From NCBI GenBank assembly GCA_002633025.1, contig NMRB01002524.1, forward strand, positions 26,829 through 90,828: a stretch of DNA of 64,000 nucleotides. Direction: 5' to 3'. The stretch comes from Notospermus geniculatus (Eukaryota; Nemertea; Pilidiophora; Heteronemertea; Lineidae). The translations under genes were made by a program, and so were the position numbers. Of this stretch, positions 10,946 through 20,848 are shown piece by piece. Position 1 is the first letter of the stretch, and every line of letters begins with the position of its first letter. The notes under the pieces were generated by a model. That model was not told the origin of the DNA and did no database searches. It saw nothing but the letters and a program-made list of their open reading frames with translations.

Positions 10946-11945
10946 ATGAGTTTCAAGGACATACATGTATTGTGTGATTTTCGCAAAAGCAAGAACCTGA
11001 TTGCCTTCACACTCCTGCTCGCTTTCGTTACACATTCTACGACGTTCAGCGTAGTGCAAACGCTGGCACCTGCACTCGTCAAAGCATTTGACTATGATCA
11101 ATTTCAACCGATCTTGATGCGAAAAAACAGAACTGCGGATGAACCTGTTAAACCGACATCATTACCAAAAGAGTCTATGATTTACTGCAAGAAGTCGTCG
11201 TCAACCATATGTGTAAATTTGGCTAATGTGACCATTCCCAACGAAGAGGCTTCGGCTGATGACATTCACGATCTGCATGGAGCAGAAATTTACTGCAAGA
11301 AGAATACATTTCCTTCAGTTTGTGTGCAAGATGCGAAAATAATGGGTGAAATTGCTGGTCTGGTAGGTGCCCTTAGCGCTGTTGGACCTCTCACAGAGAT
11401 CTTTGCGAACCCCATTGTCGGAATTATCTGCTCAAAAGTTGGCCATAGATCACCATTTCTTGCTGGTTCGTTACTTCAGATCATAGGGAGCATTATATTC
11501 CTCCTGGCTACAAACACTGCCATGCTGTTCGTCGCCAGAATCGTTTGTGGAATAGCCAATACTCTCTGTGACATCAGCGCTTTGGTCATGGCCTGTGTCG
11601 TGTTTTCAGACGTGAAAGAACGATCAAAGATAATGATGTTTACATTCGCATGTTCGTATCCTTTAGCCGCAATGTTGAGTTACTTGGTCGGTAATGTTGG
11701 ATATTCGTTCCTTGGACCGTGGATTCCATTTGGGATGCTGTGCTGCCTTAGTGTATTGGATGGGTCTTTACGGTGCTTCATCGACGCCGAATTCTACGAG
11801 AAAAATAAAACCGGTCAGGAGAAAGATACTAGCCTGAATGAGAACCAAGATAAAGGCACACGACCACATGATGATGGATGCCTGAATGGTGATCCTGGGG
11901 GAAGTCAATGTGTGCCGGGCGTCGTGGGAAATGGAAAAAGCTCGA
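10946..11945 (+). pseudogene. SLC18A-like transporter, copy B, 3'-truncated
   Basis: Begins at an ATG in the usual leader and matches the other copies through TM1, the first lumenal loop and TM2-TM6, then stops in the TM6-TM7 cytosolic loop after NGKSS, about residue 333. Two extra codons sit near the N-terminus (KDIHVLCDF against KDILCDF). The lumenal loop matches copy A (GAEIYCKKNTF). The next base is the ambiguous N at 11946, and the sequence then runs straight into the leader of copy C: TM7-TM12 and a whole spacer are missing. Either a deletion joined B to C's leader, or the assembly collapsed here. As read it could make only a six-helix half transporter, so it is called a pseudogene. Confidence 0.75.
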
Positions 11946-11946
11946 N
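11946..11946. other. Ambiguous base at the B/C junction
   Basis: A single N sits exactly where copy B ends and the copy C leader begins. Other single N bases are at 55090 and 61851. The coincidence makes the junction suspect as an assembly joint. Confidence 0.8.
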
Positions 11947-12036
11947 TTTGTGTTCGAGACGTTTGGTACATGAAGGCTGTGACGACCTGACGTATACATT
12001 TCTTGAGGAAGAGAAGAATTAACCGTGCTAATCATT
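11947..12036 (+). promoter_or_regulatory. Conserved leader of copies B-G (shown for copy C)
   Basis: The 90 bp before the ATG (TTTGTGTTCGAGACG ... GACCTGACGTATACA ... CATTATG) is nearly identical in C, D, E and G, and recognisable in B. Copies A and H have an unrelated leader. Probably transcribed 5' UTR; a TGACGT core lies inside it. No direct evidence for the start of transcription. Confidence 0.45.
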
Positions 12037-13713
12037 ATGAGTTTCAAGGACATATTGTGTGATTTTCGCCGAAGCAAGGGCCTGATTGCCTTCACGCTCC
12101 TGCTAGCGTTCATTACACACTTTACGACAGTCACCTTAGTACAAACGCTGGCACCTGCACTCGTCAAAGCATTTGACTATGATGAATTTCAACCGATTTT
12201 GATGTGGAAAAACAGAACTGGGGATGAACCTGTTAAAACGACATCATTACCGAACGCATCTATGATTTACTGCAAGAAGTCGTCGCCAGCCATATGTGTA
12301 AATTTGGCTAATGTGACCATTGCAAACGAAGAGTCTTCGGCTGATGACATTCACGATCTGCATGGAGCAAATATCTACTGCAAGAAGAAGACATATCCTA
12401 CGGTTTGCGTGCAAGATGCGAAAATTATGGGTGAAATTGCTGGTCTGGTAGGTGGCCTTAGCGCTGTTGGACCCCTCGCAGAGATCTTTGTGAACCCCGT
12501 TGTCGGAATTATCTGCTCAAAAGTTGGCCATAGGTCACCATTTCTAGCTGGTTCGTTACTTCAAATCATAGGGAGCATTATATTCCTCCTGGCTACAGAC
12601 ACTGCCATGCTGTTCGTCGCCAGAATCGTCTGTGGGGTTGCCAATACTATCTGTGACATCAGCGGTTTGGTCATGGCCTGTCTCGTGTTTTCGGACGTGA
12701 AAGAACGATCAAAGATAATGATGTTTACATTGGCATCTTCGGATCCTTTAGCCGCAATGTTGAGTTACCTGGTCGGTAATGTTGGATATTCGTTCCTTGG
12801 ACTGTGGCTTCCATTTGGGATGCTGTGCTGCCTAAGTGCATTGGATGGGACTTTACGGTGCTTCATCGACGCCGAATTCTACGAAAAAAATGAAACTGGT
12901 CAGGATAAAGACACTAAGCTGAATGAAAACCAAGCTAAAGGCACAGTACGACACGATGATGATGGATGCCTGAATGGTGTTCCTGAGGGAAGTCGATGTG
13001 TGCCTGGTGTACTGGAAAATGGAAAAATCTCGGATCCTTCCGTTAAAACAAGAGATAATACCAAATGCTCCCCAAGTCTAGAGTCGGAAACTTCTCCTAT
13101 ACTTCAGGAAGGACTTCCAGAGGGAACCTATTGTAATTATCTTCGTAGCCCTTCTGTACTGTCGGTGCTTCTGTTGGCGTTCTCGGTCAATTTTGCCGTT
13201 TTCCTAGTCCTCTCGACCGCTCCAAATTGGGTGACAAACATTCTTCATGCTGAGCAGCAGCAGCTTGGTATCGTGCTTGGAGTCTCCAGCGTGGCGCACC
13301 TTGTAGGAAATCTCGTCACAGGCATCCTAGTTACTAAAAACAGAATGTGGATGTTGATGATCTCAGGATGCTTCTTAGTCTGCCTTGGGTTGGCAGTTTA
13401 CCCTTGGGTCAGAAACGTATGGTTGACCCTTATCCCGGAGATTTTAACTAGGGTTGGTTATGGAATTGTTTTTGGGATGTCGTCGGGCCTTATTACAATG
13501 CTCGCCCAGAAGGAGTACAGTGGTGACACAGCCAAAGCCATGTCGCTCTATGTCTTTTCATATTGTCTTGGATGCATGTCTGGACCGTTTTTTGGTGGCA
13601 TTTTGAAGATGGTATCGTTCATGACAGCGTATTATATTACTCTCTCGTTTCTGATTGTGGTTGTGTTAGGGACGTTGACGACATTGTATCTCCAAAATAG
13701 AAGTGGTGTGTGA
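12037..13713 (+). CDS. SLC18A-like vesicular transporter, copy C (558 aa)
   Basis: Same 12-helix layout and length as copy A; start chosen at the ATG in CATTATGAGTTTC, four codons inside the open frame. N-terminus MSFKDILCDFRRSK. Three sequons in lumenal loop 1 (NRT, NAS, NVT) and the paired CKK motifs are kept, with GANIYCKKKTYPT rather than the A/B version. TM2 Asn-Pro and the TM4 arginine are present; TM1 has His28 where VMAT2 has Asp. It has odd changes that could matter: an aspartate in TM5 (SSDPLAAM where others have SSYPLAAM), and a distinct TM7 (LLLAFSVNFAVFLVLS). It stands directly after truncated copy B. Likely translatable; activity unknown. Confidence 0.87.
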   Translation: MSFKDILCDFRRSKGLIAFTLLLAFITHFTTVTLVQTLAPALVKAFDYDEFQPILMWKNRTGDEPVKTTSLPNASMIYCKKSSPAICVNLANVTIANEESSADDIHDLHGANIYCKKKTYPTVCVQDAKIMGEIAGLVGGLSAVGPLAEIFVNPVVGIICSKVGHRSPFLAGSLLQIIGSIIFLLATDTAMLFVARIVCGVANTICDISGLVMACLVFSDVKERSKIMMFTLASSDPLAAMLSYLVGNVGYSFLGLWLPFGMLCCLSALDGTLRCFIDAEFYEKNETGQDKDTKLNENQAKGTVRHDDDGCLNGVPEGSRCVPGVLENGKISDPSVKTRDNTKCSPSLESETSPILQEGLPEGTYCNYLRSPSVLSVLLLAFSVNFAVFLVLSTAPNWVTNILHAEQQQLGIVLGVSSVAHLVGNLVTGILVTKNRMWMLMISGCFLVCLGLAVYPWVRNVWLTLIPEILTRVGYGIVFGMSSGLITMLAQKEYSGDTAKAMSLYVFSYCLGCMSGPFFGGILKMVSFMTAYYITLSFLIVVVLGTLTTLYLQNRSGV

Positions 13714-14806
13714 TGGGGGGAAACCAAAGATAAGTAAATGCTTATTTCTTCCTGGCTTTAGCCGGACGGGCGTCAATCAATGCCTGCTAATTAGCCAACG
13801 ATCGCATTTTCTGTGTTCTGTTTTGGATCAGGAGAGGAATGTTCATCTTTGGACTTAATTTACCAACTTGATCCGTACGACTGACTATCGTAGCAGTACT
13901 CCGGCGTATTTCGTGTTCCATCCCCATTTATATCAATGAAACTATTGGGAAGGAGTTAACTGTCTGTGACGACCGCACAGAAAGTCCGATATTGCTACCG
14001 GCGCTTATCGGCAGTTAGTTATAACGTATTTTCCAGTAACTAAAATGCCGATAGGCACCGAAAGCACTATTGGACTTTTTGTGCGATCGGCCCTGATCTT
14101 TGAAGGCGTTTCGAAGGAAATCAACAGATTTTATTTCATAGTGTCGACTTTCGAAAGAAATGACAGAACCATTTCCACCACGTTTTTTCAGTAGAAAACG
14201 TAAACAAATCCATGATTTTGTATTTTGTTCAAGGATCGATCAAGTCTGTGATCCATCAAATCTTTCATGCCGTCAATAAACAGGTCCATTTTTCCACAAA
14301 CTATTTGCATTTGGGTGGTTTGTTGTAGGGGCAAAGTTTTACAGAGGCAGGTATCCTACAGGGGAGGTGTCCAGGAGCAAATGTCCCGTGGGGCATAGAG
14401 AGCGGAGGGAGTACAGGGGGATGTCCAGGGGAATGCGCAGGATGTGATTTACCTGATTCCATGTGAACGACCATGGAAACTTATTGTAATTTCTCTCTAT
14501 ACATGGTATGACAAGTAAATAGAGGCCAGGTTTCACACGCTGTGCTTTGCATACTTATCTGACAATATGTAACAGAGATAATTAAAATATTTTGGCAGCT
14601 GGTCACAGTTGGGCTTCATAGGAGAAATTAAATTAGATGTAGGGATTCGGTGATATTTCTTAATGAAGATATCCTGGTAGGCCTTATGTTTGATGGGACG
14701 GCTGATCAGTGGCTGTTTTGTGTTCGGCATGTTTGGTACATGAAGGCTGTGACGACCTGACGTATACATTTCTGGAGGAATAGAAGAATTAGCAGTGCTA
14801 ATCATT
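13714..14806. repeat. Conserved array spacer between copies C and D
   Basis: Same landmarks as the A-B spacer, but without the MITE after the stop: TGATGGGGGGAAACCAAAG joins directly to the CTTATTTCTTCCTGG block. This looks like a deletion of the MITE and its flanks in the ancestor of C, D and F. Confidence 0.75.
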
Positions 14807-16483
14807 ATGAGTTTCAAGGACATATTGTGTGATTTTCGCCGAAGCAAGAACCTGCTTGCCTTCACGCTCCTGCTCGCCTTCGTAACACACTGTACGACAA
14901 CGACCTTAGTGCAGACACTGGCACCCGCCCTCGTCAAAGCATTCGACTATGACGAATTTCGACCGATTTTGATGCAAAAAAACTGGACCGGAGATGAACC
15001 TGTTCAAACGATGTCATTACCGAAAGAGTCTATGATTTACTGCAAGAAGTCGTCATCAACCATATGTGTAAATTTGGCTAATGTGACCATTGCCAACGAA
15101 GAGGCTTCGGCTGAGGAAATTCACGATCTGCATGGAGCAAATATCTACTGCAAGAAGAAGACATATCCGATGGTTTGCGTGCAAGATGCGAAAATTATGG
15201 GTGAAATTGCTGGTCTGGTAGGTGCCCTTAGCGGTGTTGGACCCCTCGCAGAGATCTTTGTGAACCCCGTTGTCGGAATTATCTGCTCAAAAGTTGGCCA
15301 TAGGTCACCATTTCTTGCTGGTTCGTTACTTGAAATCATAGGCAGCATTATGTTCCTCCTGGCTACAAACACTGCCATGCTGTTCGTCGCCAGAATCGTC
15401 TGTGGAGTTGCCAATACTCTCTGTGACATCAGCGCTTTGGTCATGGCCTGTGTCGTGTTTTCGGACGTGAAAGAACGATCAAAGATAATGATGTTTACAT
15501 TCGCATCTTCGTATCCTTTAGCCGCAATGTTGAGTTACCTGGTCGGTAATGTTGGATATTCGTTCCTTGGACCGTGGCTTCCATTTGGGATGCTGTGCTG
15601 CCTAAGTGTATTGGATGGGTCTTTACGGTGCTTCGTCAACGCCGAATTCCGCGAGAAAAATGAAACTGGTCAGGTGAAAGACTCTAACCTGAATGAAAAC
15701 CAAGTTAAAAGCACAGTACAACATGATGATGGATGCCTGAATGGTGTTCCTGAGGGAAGTCGACGTGTGCCGGGTGTAGTGGAAAATGGAAAAATCTCGG
15801 ATCCTTCCGTTAAAACAAGAGATAATACCGAATGCTCCCCAAGTCCAGAGTCGGAAACTTCTCCTATACTTCAGGAAGGGCGTCCAGAGGGCACCTATTG
15901 GAATTATCTTCAGAGCCCTTCTATAGTGTCGGTCCTTCTGTTGACGTTTACTGTCGTTTTTGCCGTTTACGTAGTCCTCACGACCGCTCCAAATTGGGTA
16001 ACAAACGTCCTTCACGCTGAGCAGCAGCAGCTTGGTATCGTGCTTGGAGTCTCCAGCGTGGCGCACCTTGTAGGAAATCTCGTCACAGGTATCCTAGTTA
16101 CTAAAGACAGTATGTGGATGTGGATGATCTCAGGATACTTCTTAGTCAGCCTCGGGTTGGCAGTTTACCCTTGGGTCAGAAACATATGGTTGACCCTTAT
16201 CCCGGAGATTTTAACCAGGGTTGGTTTTGGAATTGTTTTGGGGATGTCGTCGGGCCTTATTACAATGTTCGCCCAGAAGGAGTACAGTGGTGACACAACC
16301 AAAGCCATGTCACTCTATGTCTTTTCATATTGTCTTGGAGGCATGTTTGGACCGTTTTTCGGTGGCATTTTGAAGATGGTATCTTTCATGACAGCGTATT
16401 ATATTACTCTCTCGTTTCTGATTGTGGTTGTGTTAGGGACGTTGACGACATTGTATCTCCAAAATAGAAGTAGTGGTGTGTGA
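14807..16483 (+). CDS. SLC18A-like vesicular transporter, copy D (558 aa)
   Basis: Full-length 12-helix copy. N-terminus MSFKDILCDFRRSKNL; TM1 His28 as in the other copies. The first lumenal loop keeps sequons NWT and NVT but has lost the middle one (LPKES for LPNAS), and keeps all four cysteines. TM3 carries a glutamate (LLEIIGSIM). The TM7 segment (LLLTFTVVFAVYVVL) is shared with copy G, while the N-terminus is shared with C and E, so it appears mosaic. No frameshift or stop. Its downstream spacer carries a SINE. Likely functional at the level of reading frame. Confidence 0.88.
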   Translation: MSFKDILCDFRRSKNLLAFTLLLAFVTHCTTTTLVQTLAPALVKAFDYDEFRPILMQKNWTGDEPVQTMSLPKESMIYCKKSSSTICVNLANVTIANEEASAEEIHDLHGANIYCKKKTYPMVCVQDAKIMGEIAGLVGALSGVGPLAEIFVNPVVGIICSKVGHRSPFLAGSLLEIIGSIMFLLATNTAMLFVARIVCGVANTLCDISALVMACVVFSDVKERSKIMMFTFASSYPLAAMLSYLVGNVGYSFLGPWLPFGMLCCLSVLDGSLRCFVNAEFREKNETGQVKDSNLNENQVKSTVQHDDGCLNGVPEGSRRVPGVVENGKISDPSVKTRDNTECSPSPESETSPILQEGRPEGTYWNYLQSPSIVSVLLLTFTVVFAVYVVLTTAPNWVTNVLHAEQQQLGIVLGVSSVAHLVGNLVTGILVTKDSMWMWMISGYFLVSLGLAVYPWVRNIWLTLIPEILTRVGFGIVLGMSSGLITMFAQKEYSGDTTKAMSLYVFSYCLGGMFGPFFGGILKMVSFMTAYYITLSFLIVVVLGTLTTLYLQNRSSGV

Positions 16484-16693
16484 TGGGAGGAAACCAAAGA
16501 TACGTAAATGCTTATTTCTTCCTGGCTTTAGCCGGACGGGCGTCAATCAATGCCTGCTAATTAGCCAACGATCGCATTTTCTGTGTTCTGTTTTGGATCA
16601 GGAGAGGAATGTTCATCTTTGGACCTAATTTACCAACCCGATCCGTACGACTGACTAGCGTAGCAGTACTCCGGCGTATTTCGTGTTCCATCC

Positions 16694-16940
16694 ATTGGGG
16701 AGCGCGGTGGCACAATGGTTAGAGCGTTGGACTCGTGATCGGAAGGTTGCGGGTTCAATCCCTGGCTGTGCCACTCTGTATACTCTCAACTGGCCTGAAA
16801 TGTCCATGTGTGCGCTTGATTGTAGCTGCCCTTGGTTTCTACAGAAAGGTTTCTCGATTAGGCTGGGTAATAATGTGAAGTGCCTTGACACTTAAATGTA
16901 AAAGGCACTATAAGCCCACACATTATTATTATTATTATTA
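16694..16940 (+). mobile_element. tRNA-derived SINE with (ATT)n tail
   Basis: A tRNA-like head (about 16700-16773) has an A-box-like GGTGGCACAATGG, an anticodon-loop-like CTCGTGA and a B box GGGTTCAATCCC at 16751-16762. It is followed by an unrelated body ending GGCACTATAAGCCCACACATT and (ATT)n, the usual form of a LINE-mobilised SINE. The equivalent spacers after C, F and A lack it, which gives the empty site; the target duplication is short (about ATCC). It is not a working tRNA: the anticodon stem pairs poorly. Confidence 0.8.
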
Positions 16941-17577
16941 TCCCCATTTATATCAATGAAACTATTGGGAAGGAGTTAATTGTCTGGGACGACCGCACAG
17001 AAAGTCCGATTAGTGCTACCGACGCCTATCGGCAGTTAGTTATAACGTATTTTCCATTAAATAAAATGCCGATAGGCACCGAAAGCACTATTGGACTTTT
17101 TGTGCCATCGGCCCTGATCTTTGAAGGCGTTTCGAAGGAAATCAACAGTTTTTATTTCATAGTGTCAACTTTCAAAAGTAATGGCAGAACCATTTCCACC
17201 ACGTTCAACAGAAAACGTTAACAAACCCATGATTTTGTATTTCGTTCAAGGATCGATCAAGTCTGTGATCCATCAAATCTTTCATGCCGTCAATAAACAG
17301 GTCAATTTTTCCACAAACGATTTGCATTTGGGTGGTTTGTTGTAGGGGCAAAGTTTTACAGAGGAAGGTATCCGACAGGGGAGGTGTCCAGGAGCAAATG
17401 TCCCGTGGGGCATAGAGAGGGAGTACGGGGGGATGTCCAGGGGAATGCGCAGGATGTGATTTACCTGATTCCATGTGAACGGCCATGGAAACTTATTGTA
17501 ATTTCTCTCTATACATGGTATGACAAGTAAATAGAGGCCAGGTTTCACACGCTGTGCTTTGCATACTTATCTGACAA

Positions 17578-17584
17578 TATATAA
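17578..17584 (+). promoter_or_regulatory. Candidate TATA box upstream of copy E
   Basis: TATATAA in GACAATATATAACAGAG, 229 bp before the ATG of E. The same spot reads TATATAAAAG before G and is degraded before B (AATATATCGC) and D (AATATGTAAC). Placement is plausible, unproven. Confidence 0.3.
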
Positions 17585-17812
17585 CAGAGATAATTGAAAT
17601 ATTTTGGCAGGTGGTCACAGTTGGGCTTCATAGGAGAAATTAAATGAGATGTAGGGATTCATTTCTTAATGAAGATATCCTGGTAGGCCTTATGTTTGAT
17701 GGGACGGCTGATCAGTGGCTGTTTTGTGTTCGGGACGTTTGGTACATGAAGGCTGTGACGACCTGACGTATACATTTCTTGAGGAAGAGAAGAATTAACC
17801 GTGCTAATCATT

Positions 17813-19726
17813 ATGAGTTTCAAGGACATATTGTGTGATTTTCGCCGAAGCAAGGACCTGATTGCCTTCACGCTCCTGCTAGCGTTCATTACACACTTAA
17901 CGACAGTCACCTTAGTACAAACGCTGGCACCTGCCCTCGTCAAAGCATTTGACTATGATGAATTTCAACCGATTTTGATGTGGAAAAACAGAACTGGGGA
18001 TGAACCTGTTAAAACGACATCATTACCGAACGCATCTATGATTTACTGCAAGAAGTCGTCGCCAACCATATGTGTAAATTTGGCTAATGTGACCATTGCA
18101 AACGAAGAGTCTTCGGCTGATGACATTCACGATCTGCATGGAGCAAATATCTACTGCAAGAAGAAGACATATCCTACGGTTTGCGTGCAAGATGCGAAAA
18201 TTATGGGTGAAATTGCTGGTCTGGTAGGTGCCCTTAGCGCTGTTGGACCCCTCGCAGAGATCTTTGTGACCGTTGTCGGAATTATCTGCTCAAAAGTTGG
18301 CCATAGGTCACCATTTCTTGCTGGTTCGTTACTTCAAATCATAGGGAGCATTATATTCCTCCTGGCTACAAACACTGCTATGCTGTTCGTCCCTAGATTC
18401 GTCTGTGGAGTTGCCAATACTCTCTGTGACATCAGCGCTTTGGTCATGGCGTGTGTCCTGTTTTCGGACGTGAAAGAACGATCAAAGATAATGATGTTTA
18501 CATTCGCATCTTCGTTTCCTTTAGCCGCAATGTTGAGTTACTGGGTCGGTAATGTTGGATATTCGTTCCTTGGACCGTGGCTTCCATTTGGGATGCTGTG
18601 CTGCCTGAGTTCATTGGATGGGACTTTACGGTGCTTCATCAACGCTGAATTCTACGAGAAAATTGAAACTGGTCAGGAGAAAGATACTAGCCTGAATGAG
18701 AACCAAGGTGCAGGCACACGACCACATGATGATGATGTATGCCTGAATGGTGTCCCTGGGGGAAGCCGATGTGTGCCTGGTGTAGTGCAAAATGGAAAAA
18801 GCTCGAATCCTTCCGTTAAAACAAGAGATAATACCGAATGCTCCCCAAGTCTGATAAGTCAAGAGTCGGAAACTTCTCCAATACTCCAGGAAGGACTTCC
18901 AGAGGGCACCTATTGTAATTATCTTCGTAGCCCTTCTATAGTGTCGGTCCTTCTATTGACCTTTACGGTCGCTTTTGCCGTTAACGTAGTCCTCACGACG
19001 GCACCAAACTGGGTGACAAACGTCCTCCACGCAGAGCAGCAGCAGCTTGGTATCGTGCTTGGAGTCTCCAGCGTGGCGCACCTTGTAGGAAATCTCGTCA
19101 CAGGTATCCTAGTTACTAAAGACAGTTTATGGATGTGGATGATCTCAGGATACTTCTTAGTCAGCCTCGGGTTGGCAGTTTACCCCTGGGTCAGAAACAT
19201 ATGGTTGACCCTTATACCGGAGATTTTAACCAGGGTTGGTTATGGAATTGCTTTTGGGATGTCGTCGAGTCTTATAACAATGCTCGCCCAGAAGGAGTAC
19301 AGTGCTGACACAGCCAAAGCCATGTCGCTCTATGTCTTTTCATATTGTCTTGGAGGCATGTTTGGACCGTTTTTCGGTGGCATTTTGAAGATGGTATCTT
19401 TCATGACAGCGTATTATATAAGAAAAATATGGTTGACCCTTATCCCGGAGATTTTAACCAGGGTTGGTTATGGAATTGCTTTTGGGATGTCGTCGAGTCT
19501 TATAACAATGCTCGCGCAGAAGGAGTACAGTGGTGACACAGCCAAAGCCATGTCGCTCTATGTCTTTTCATATTGTCTTGGATGCATGTCTGGATCGTTT
19601 TTCGGTGGCATTTTGAAGATGGTATCTTTCATGACAGCGTATTATATTACTCTCTCGTTTCTGATTGTGGTTGTGTTAGGGACATTGACGACATTGTATC
19701 TCCAAAATAGAAGTAGTGGTGTGTGA
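17813..19726 (+). CDS. SLC18A-like transporter, copy E with internal duplication (637 aa)
   Basis: Open frame about 79 residues longer than its neighbours. The extra length is a 228-nt in-frame tandem duplication (19193-19420 and 19421-19648) covering TM10, TM11 and the start of TM12, so 14 helices would be predicted. The two repeats are not identical: the first resembles D (GGMFGPFFGG), the second C (GCMSG), pointing to unequal exchange between paralogues. Two further changes hit conserved sites: a 3-nt deletion turns the TM2 Asn-Pro pair into Thr, and Ala becomes Pro just before the TM4 arginine (VPRFVCG). The first loop keeps three sequons and four cysteines. The frame is intact, but I expect impaired or changed function. 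Confidence 0.82.
   Translation: MSFKDILCDFRRSKDLIAFTLLLAFITHLTTVTLVQTLAPALVKAFDYDEFQPILMWKNRTGDEPVKTTSLPNASMIYCKKSSPTICVNLANVTIANEESSADDIHDLHGANIYCKKKTYPTVCVQDAKIMGEIAGLVGALSAVGPLAEIFVTVVGIICSKVGHRSPFLAGSLLQIIGSIIFLLATNTAMLFVPRFVCGVANTLCDISALVMACVLFSDVKERSKIMMFTFASSFPLAAMLSYWVGNVGYSFLGPWLPFGMLCCLSSLDGTLRCFINAEFYEKIETGQEKDTSLNENQGAGTRPHDDDVCLNGVPGGSRCVPGVVQNGKSSNPSVKTRDNTECSPSLISQESETSPILQEGLPEGTYCNYLRSPSIVSVLLLTFTVAFAVNVVLTTAPNWVTNVLHAEQQQLGIVLGVSSVAHLVGNLVTGILVTKDSLWMWMISGYFLVSLGLAVYPWVRNIWLTLIPEILTRVGYGIAFGMSSSLITMLAQKEYSADTAKAMSLYVFSYCLGGMFGPFFGGILKMVSFMTAYYIRKIWLTLIPEILTRVGYGIAFGMSSSLITMLAQKEYSGDTAKAMSLYVFSYCLGCMSGSFFGGILKMVSFMTAYYITLSFLIVVVLGTLTTLYLQNRSSGV
19193..19420 (+). repeat. Internal repeat 1 of copy E (76 codons)
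   Basis: Starts at AGAAACATATGGTTGACC and ends at GCGTATTATATA. The partner at 19421-19648 starts AGAAAAATATGGTTGACC and ends GCGTATTATATT. Same frame and length. Confidence 0.9.
19421..19648 (+). repeat. Internal repeat 2 of copy E (76 codons)
   Basis: Second member of the in-frame tandem duplication; it joins normally to the TM12 sequence TLSFLIVVVLGTL. Confidence 0.9.
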
Positions 19727-19755
19727 TTAGGGGATGGATAAAGTATCCATATTAT

Positions 19756-19909
19756 GAAGCCTAGCTCATACTTCGACGCACGACCATCGCCGGCGGCCGA
19801 CGCGTGATCTTCCGCTTGACGTGCGATTTGGTCGACGACCGATCTCGAGGCTGTAATTACTTGAGTCATTTCATAACGGCGGGTCGCCGTCGCTAAAGCA
19901 CGCTGGACT
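19756..19909. repeat. Left part of a TAAAGCCTAGTTTATACTTC-family MITE after copy E
   Basis: GAAGCCTAGCTCATACTTCGAC and the following interior match the family at 27228-27476. The right part is missing, cut by the element at 19910-20065. It sits about 30 bp after the stop of E. Confidence 0.6.
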
Positions 19910-20065
19910 AAAGCTGGTTTTCCACGAGGCGTTTGCGGGCGCGGAAGGGGAGGCGTGCGCGGGTGCGAGTGAAAAAGCTAATGGGAAATACGTTGGATCG
20001 ATTTTTTTCCACCCGGGGCCGCCTCCTGTTCCGCGCCCGCAAACGCCTCGTGGAAAAGCAGCTTA
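19910..20065. repeat. Hairpin MITE, GC-rich arms
   Basis: AAGCTGGTTTTCCACGAGGC on the left is answered by GCCTCGTGGAAAAGCAGCTT on the right; arms of about 45 bp. Ends are next to TAA/TTA, as in PIF/Harbinger-type MITEs. Confidence 0.7.
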
Positions 20066-20239
20066 GAATGTTCATCTTTCGAACTTATTCACCAACCCGA
20101 TCCGTACGACTAGCGTAGCAGTACTTCGGCGTATTTCGTATTCCATCCCTATTTATATCAATTGAACTATTGGGAAGGAGTTAATTTTCTGGGACGACCG
20201 CACAGAAAGTCCAATAGTGCTACCGACGCCTATCGGCAA

Positions 20240-20584
20240 TACTTCTTAGTCAGCCTCGGGTTGGCAGTTTACCCTTGGGTCAGAAACATATGGTTGACCC
20301 TTATCCCGGAGATTTTAACCAGGGTTGGTTTTGGAATTGGTTTTGGGATGTCGTCGGGCCTTATTACAATGCTCGCCCAGAAGGAGTACAGTGGTGACAC
20401 AGCCAAAGCCATGTCACTCTATGTCTTTTCATACTGTCTTGGATGCATGTCTGGACCGTTTTTCGGCGGCATTTTGAAGATAATATCTTTCATGACAGCG
20501 TATTATATTACTCTCTCGTTTCTGATTGTGGTTGTGTTAGGGACGTTGACGACATTGTATCTCCAAAATAGAAGTGGTGTGTGA
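20240..20584 (+). pseudogene. SLC18A-like transporter, copy F, 3' fragment only
   Basis: 115 codons matching the others from YFLVSLGLAVYPWVRN (TM9) through TM10-TM12 to the usual C-terminus NRSGV and stop. Upstream, the spacer sequence stops abruptly after TATCGGCA and the gene sequence begins at ATACTTCTTAG, so the 5' two thirds of a gene and its leader are missing. The frame continues upstream into spacer by chance. It has no promoter of its own that I can see. It is a recombination remnant, still free of stops, so the event may be recent. Confidence 0.85.
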
Positions 20585-20741
20585 TGGGGGGAAACCAAAG
20601 ATACGTAAATGCTTATTTCTTCCTGGCTTTAGCCGGACGGACGTCAATCAATGCCTGCTAATTAGCCAACGATCGCATTTTCTGTGTTCTGTTTTGGATC
20701 AGGAGAGGAATGTTCATCTTTGGACCTAATTTACCAACCCG

Positions 20742-20848
20742 GAGCCATGTTCCCGAAGCCATCGTTAGGTTAACGATGTCGTTAAAACTGGGAAAATGCA
20801 TAGCGTAACGACATCGTTAACCTAAAGACGGCTTCGAGAACATGGGTC
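20742..20848. repeat. 107-bp hairpin inserted in the F-G spacer
   Basis: GAGCCATGTTCCCGAAGCC on the left against GGCTTCGAGAACATGGGTC on the right, with an inner arm GTTAACGATGTCGTTA and its complement. The D-E spacer reads ACCAACCCGATCCGTACG at the same place, the empty site; CCG is duplicated at the ends. Confidence 0.75.

Larger units (their letters stand above)
16484..17812. repeat. Conserved array spacer between copies D and E, with SINE insertion
   Basis: Equivalent to the C-D spacer, lengthened by the SINE at 16694-16940. CCATCC and ATCCCCATTTATATC are contiguous in the other spacers. AATAAA also occurs at 17059-17064 in ATTAAATAAAATGCC. Confidence 0.75.

Noticed and set aside
16697-16773. 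Functional tRNA gene
   Set aside because: A and B boxes are present but the stems pair poorly, and the unit continues into a SINE body with an (ATT)n tail inserted in one spacer only.
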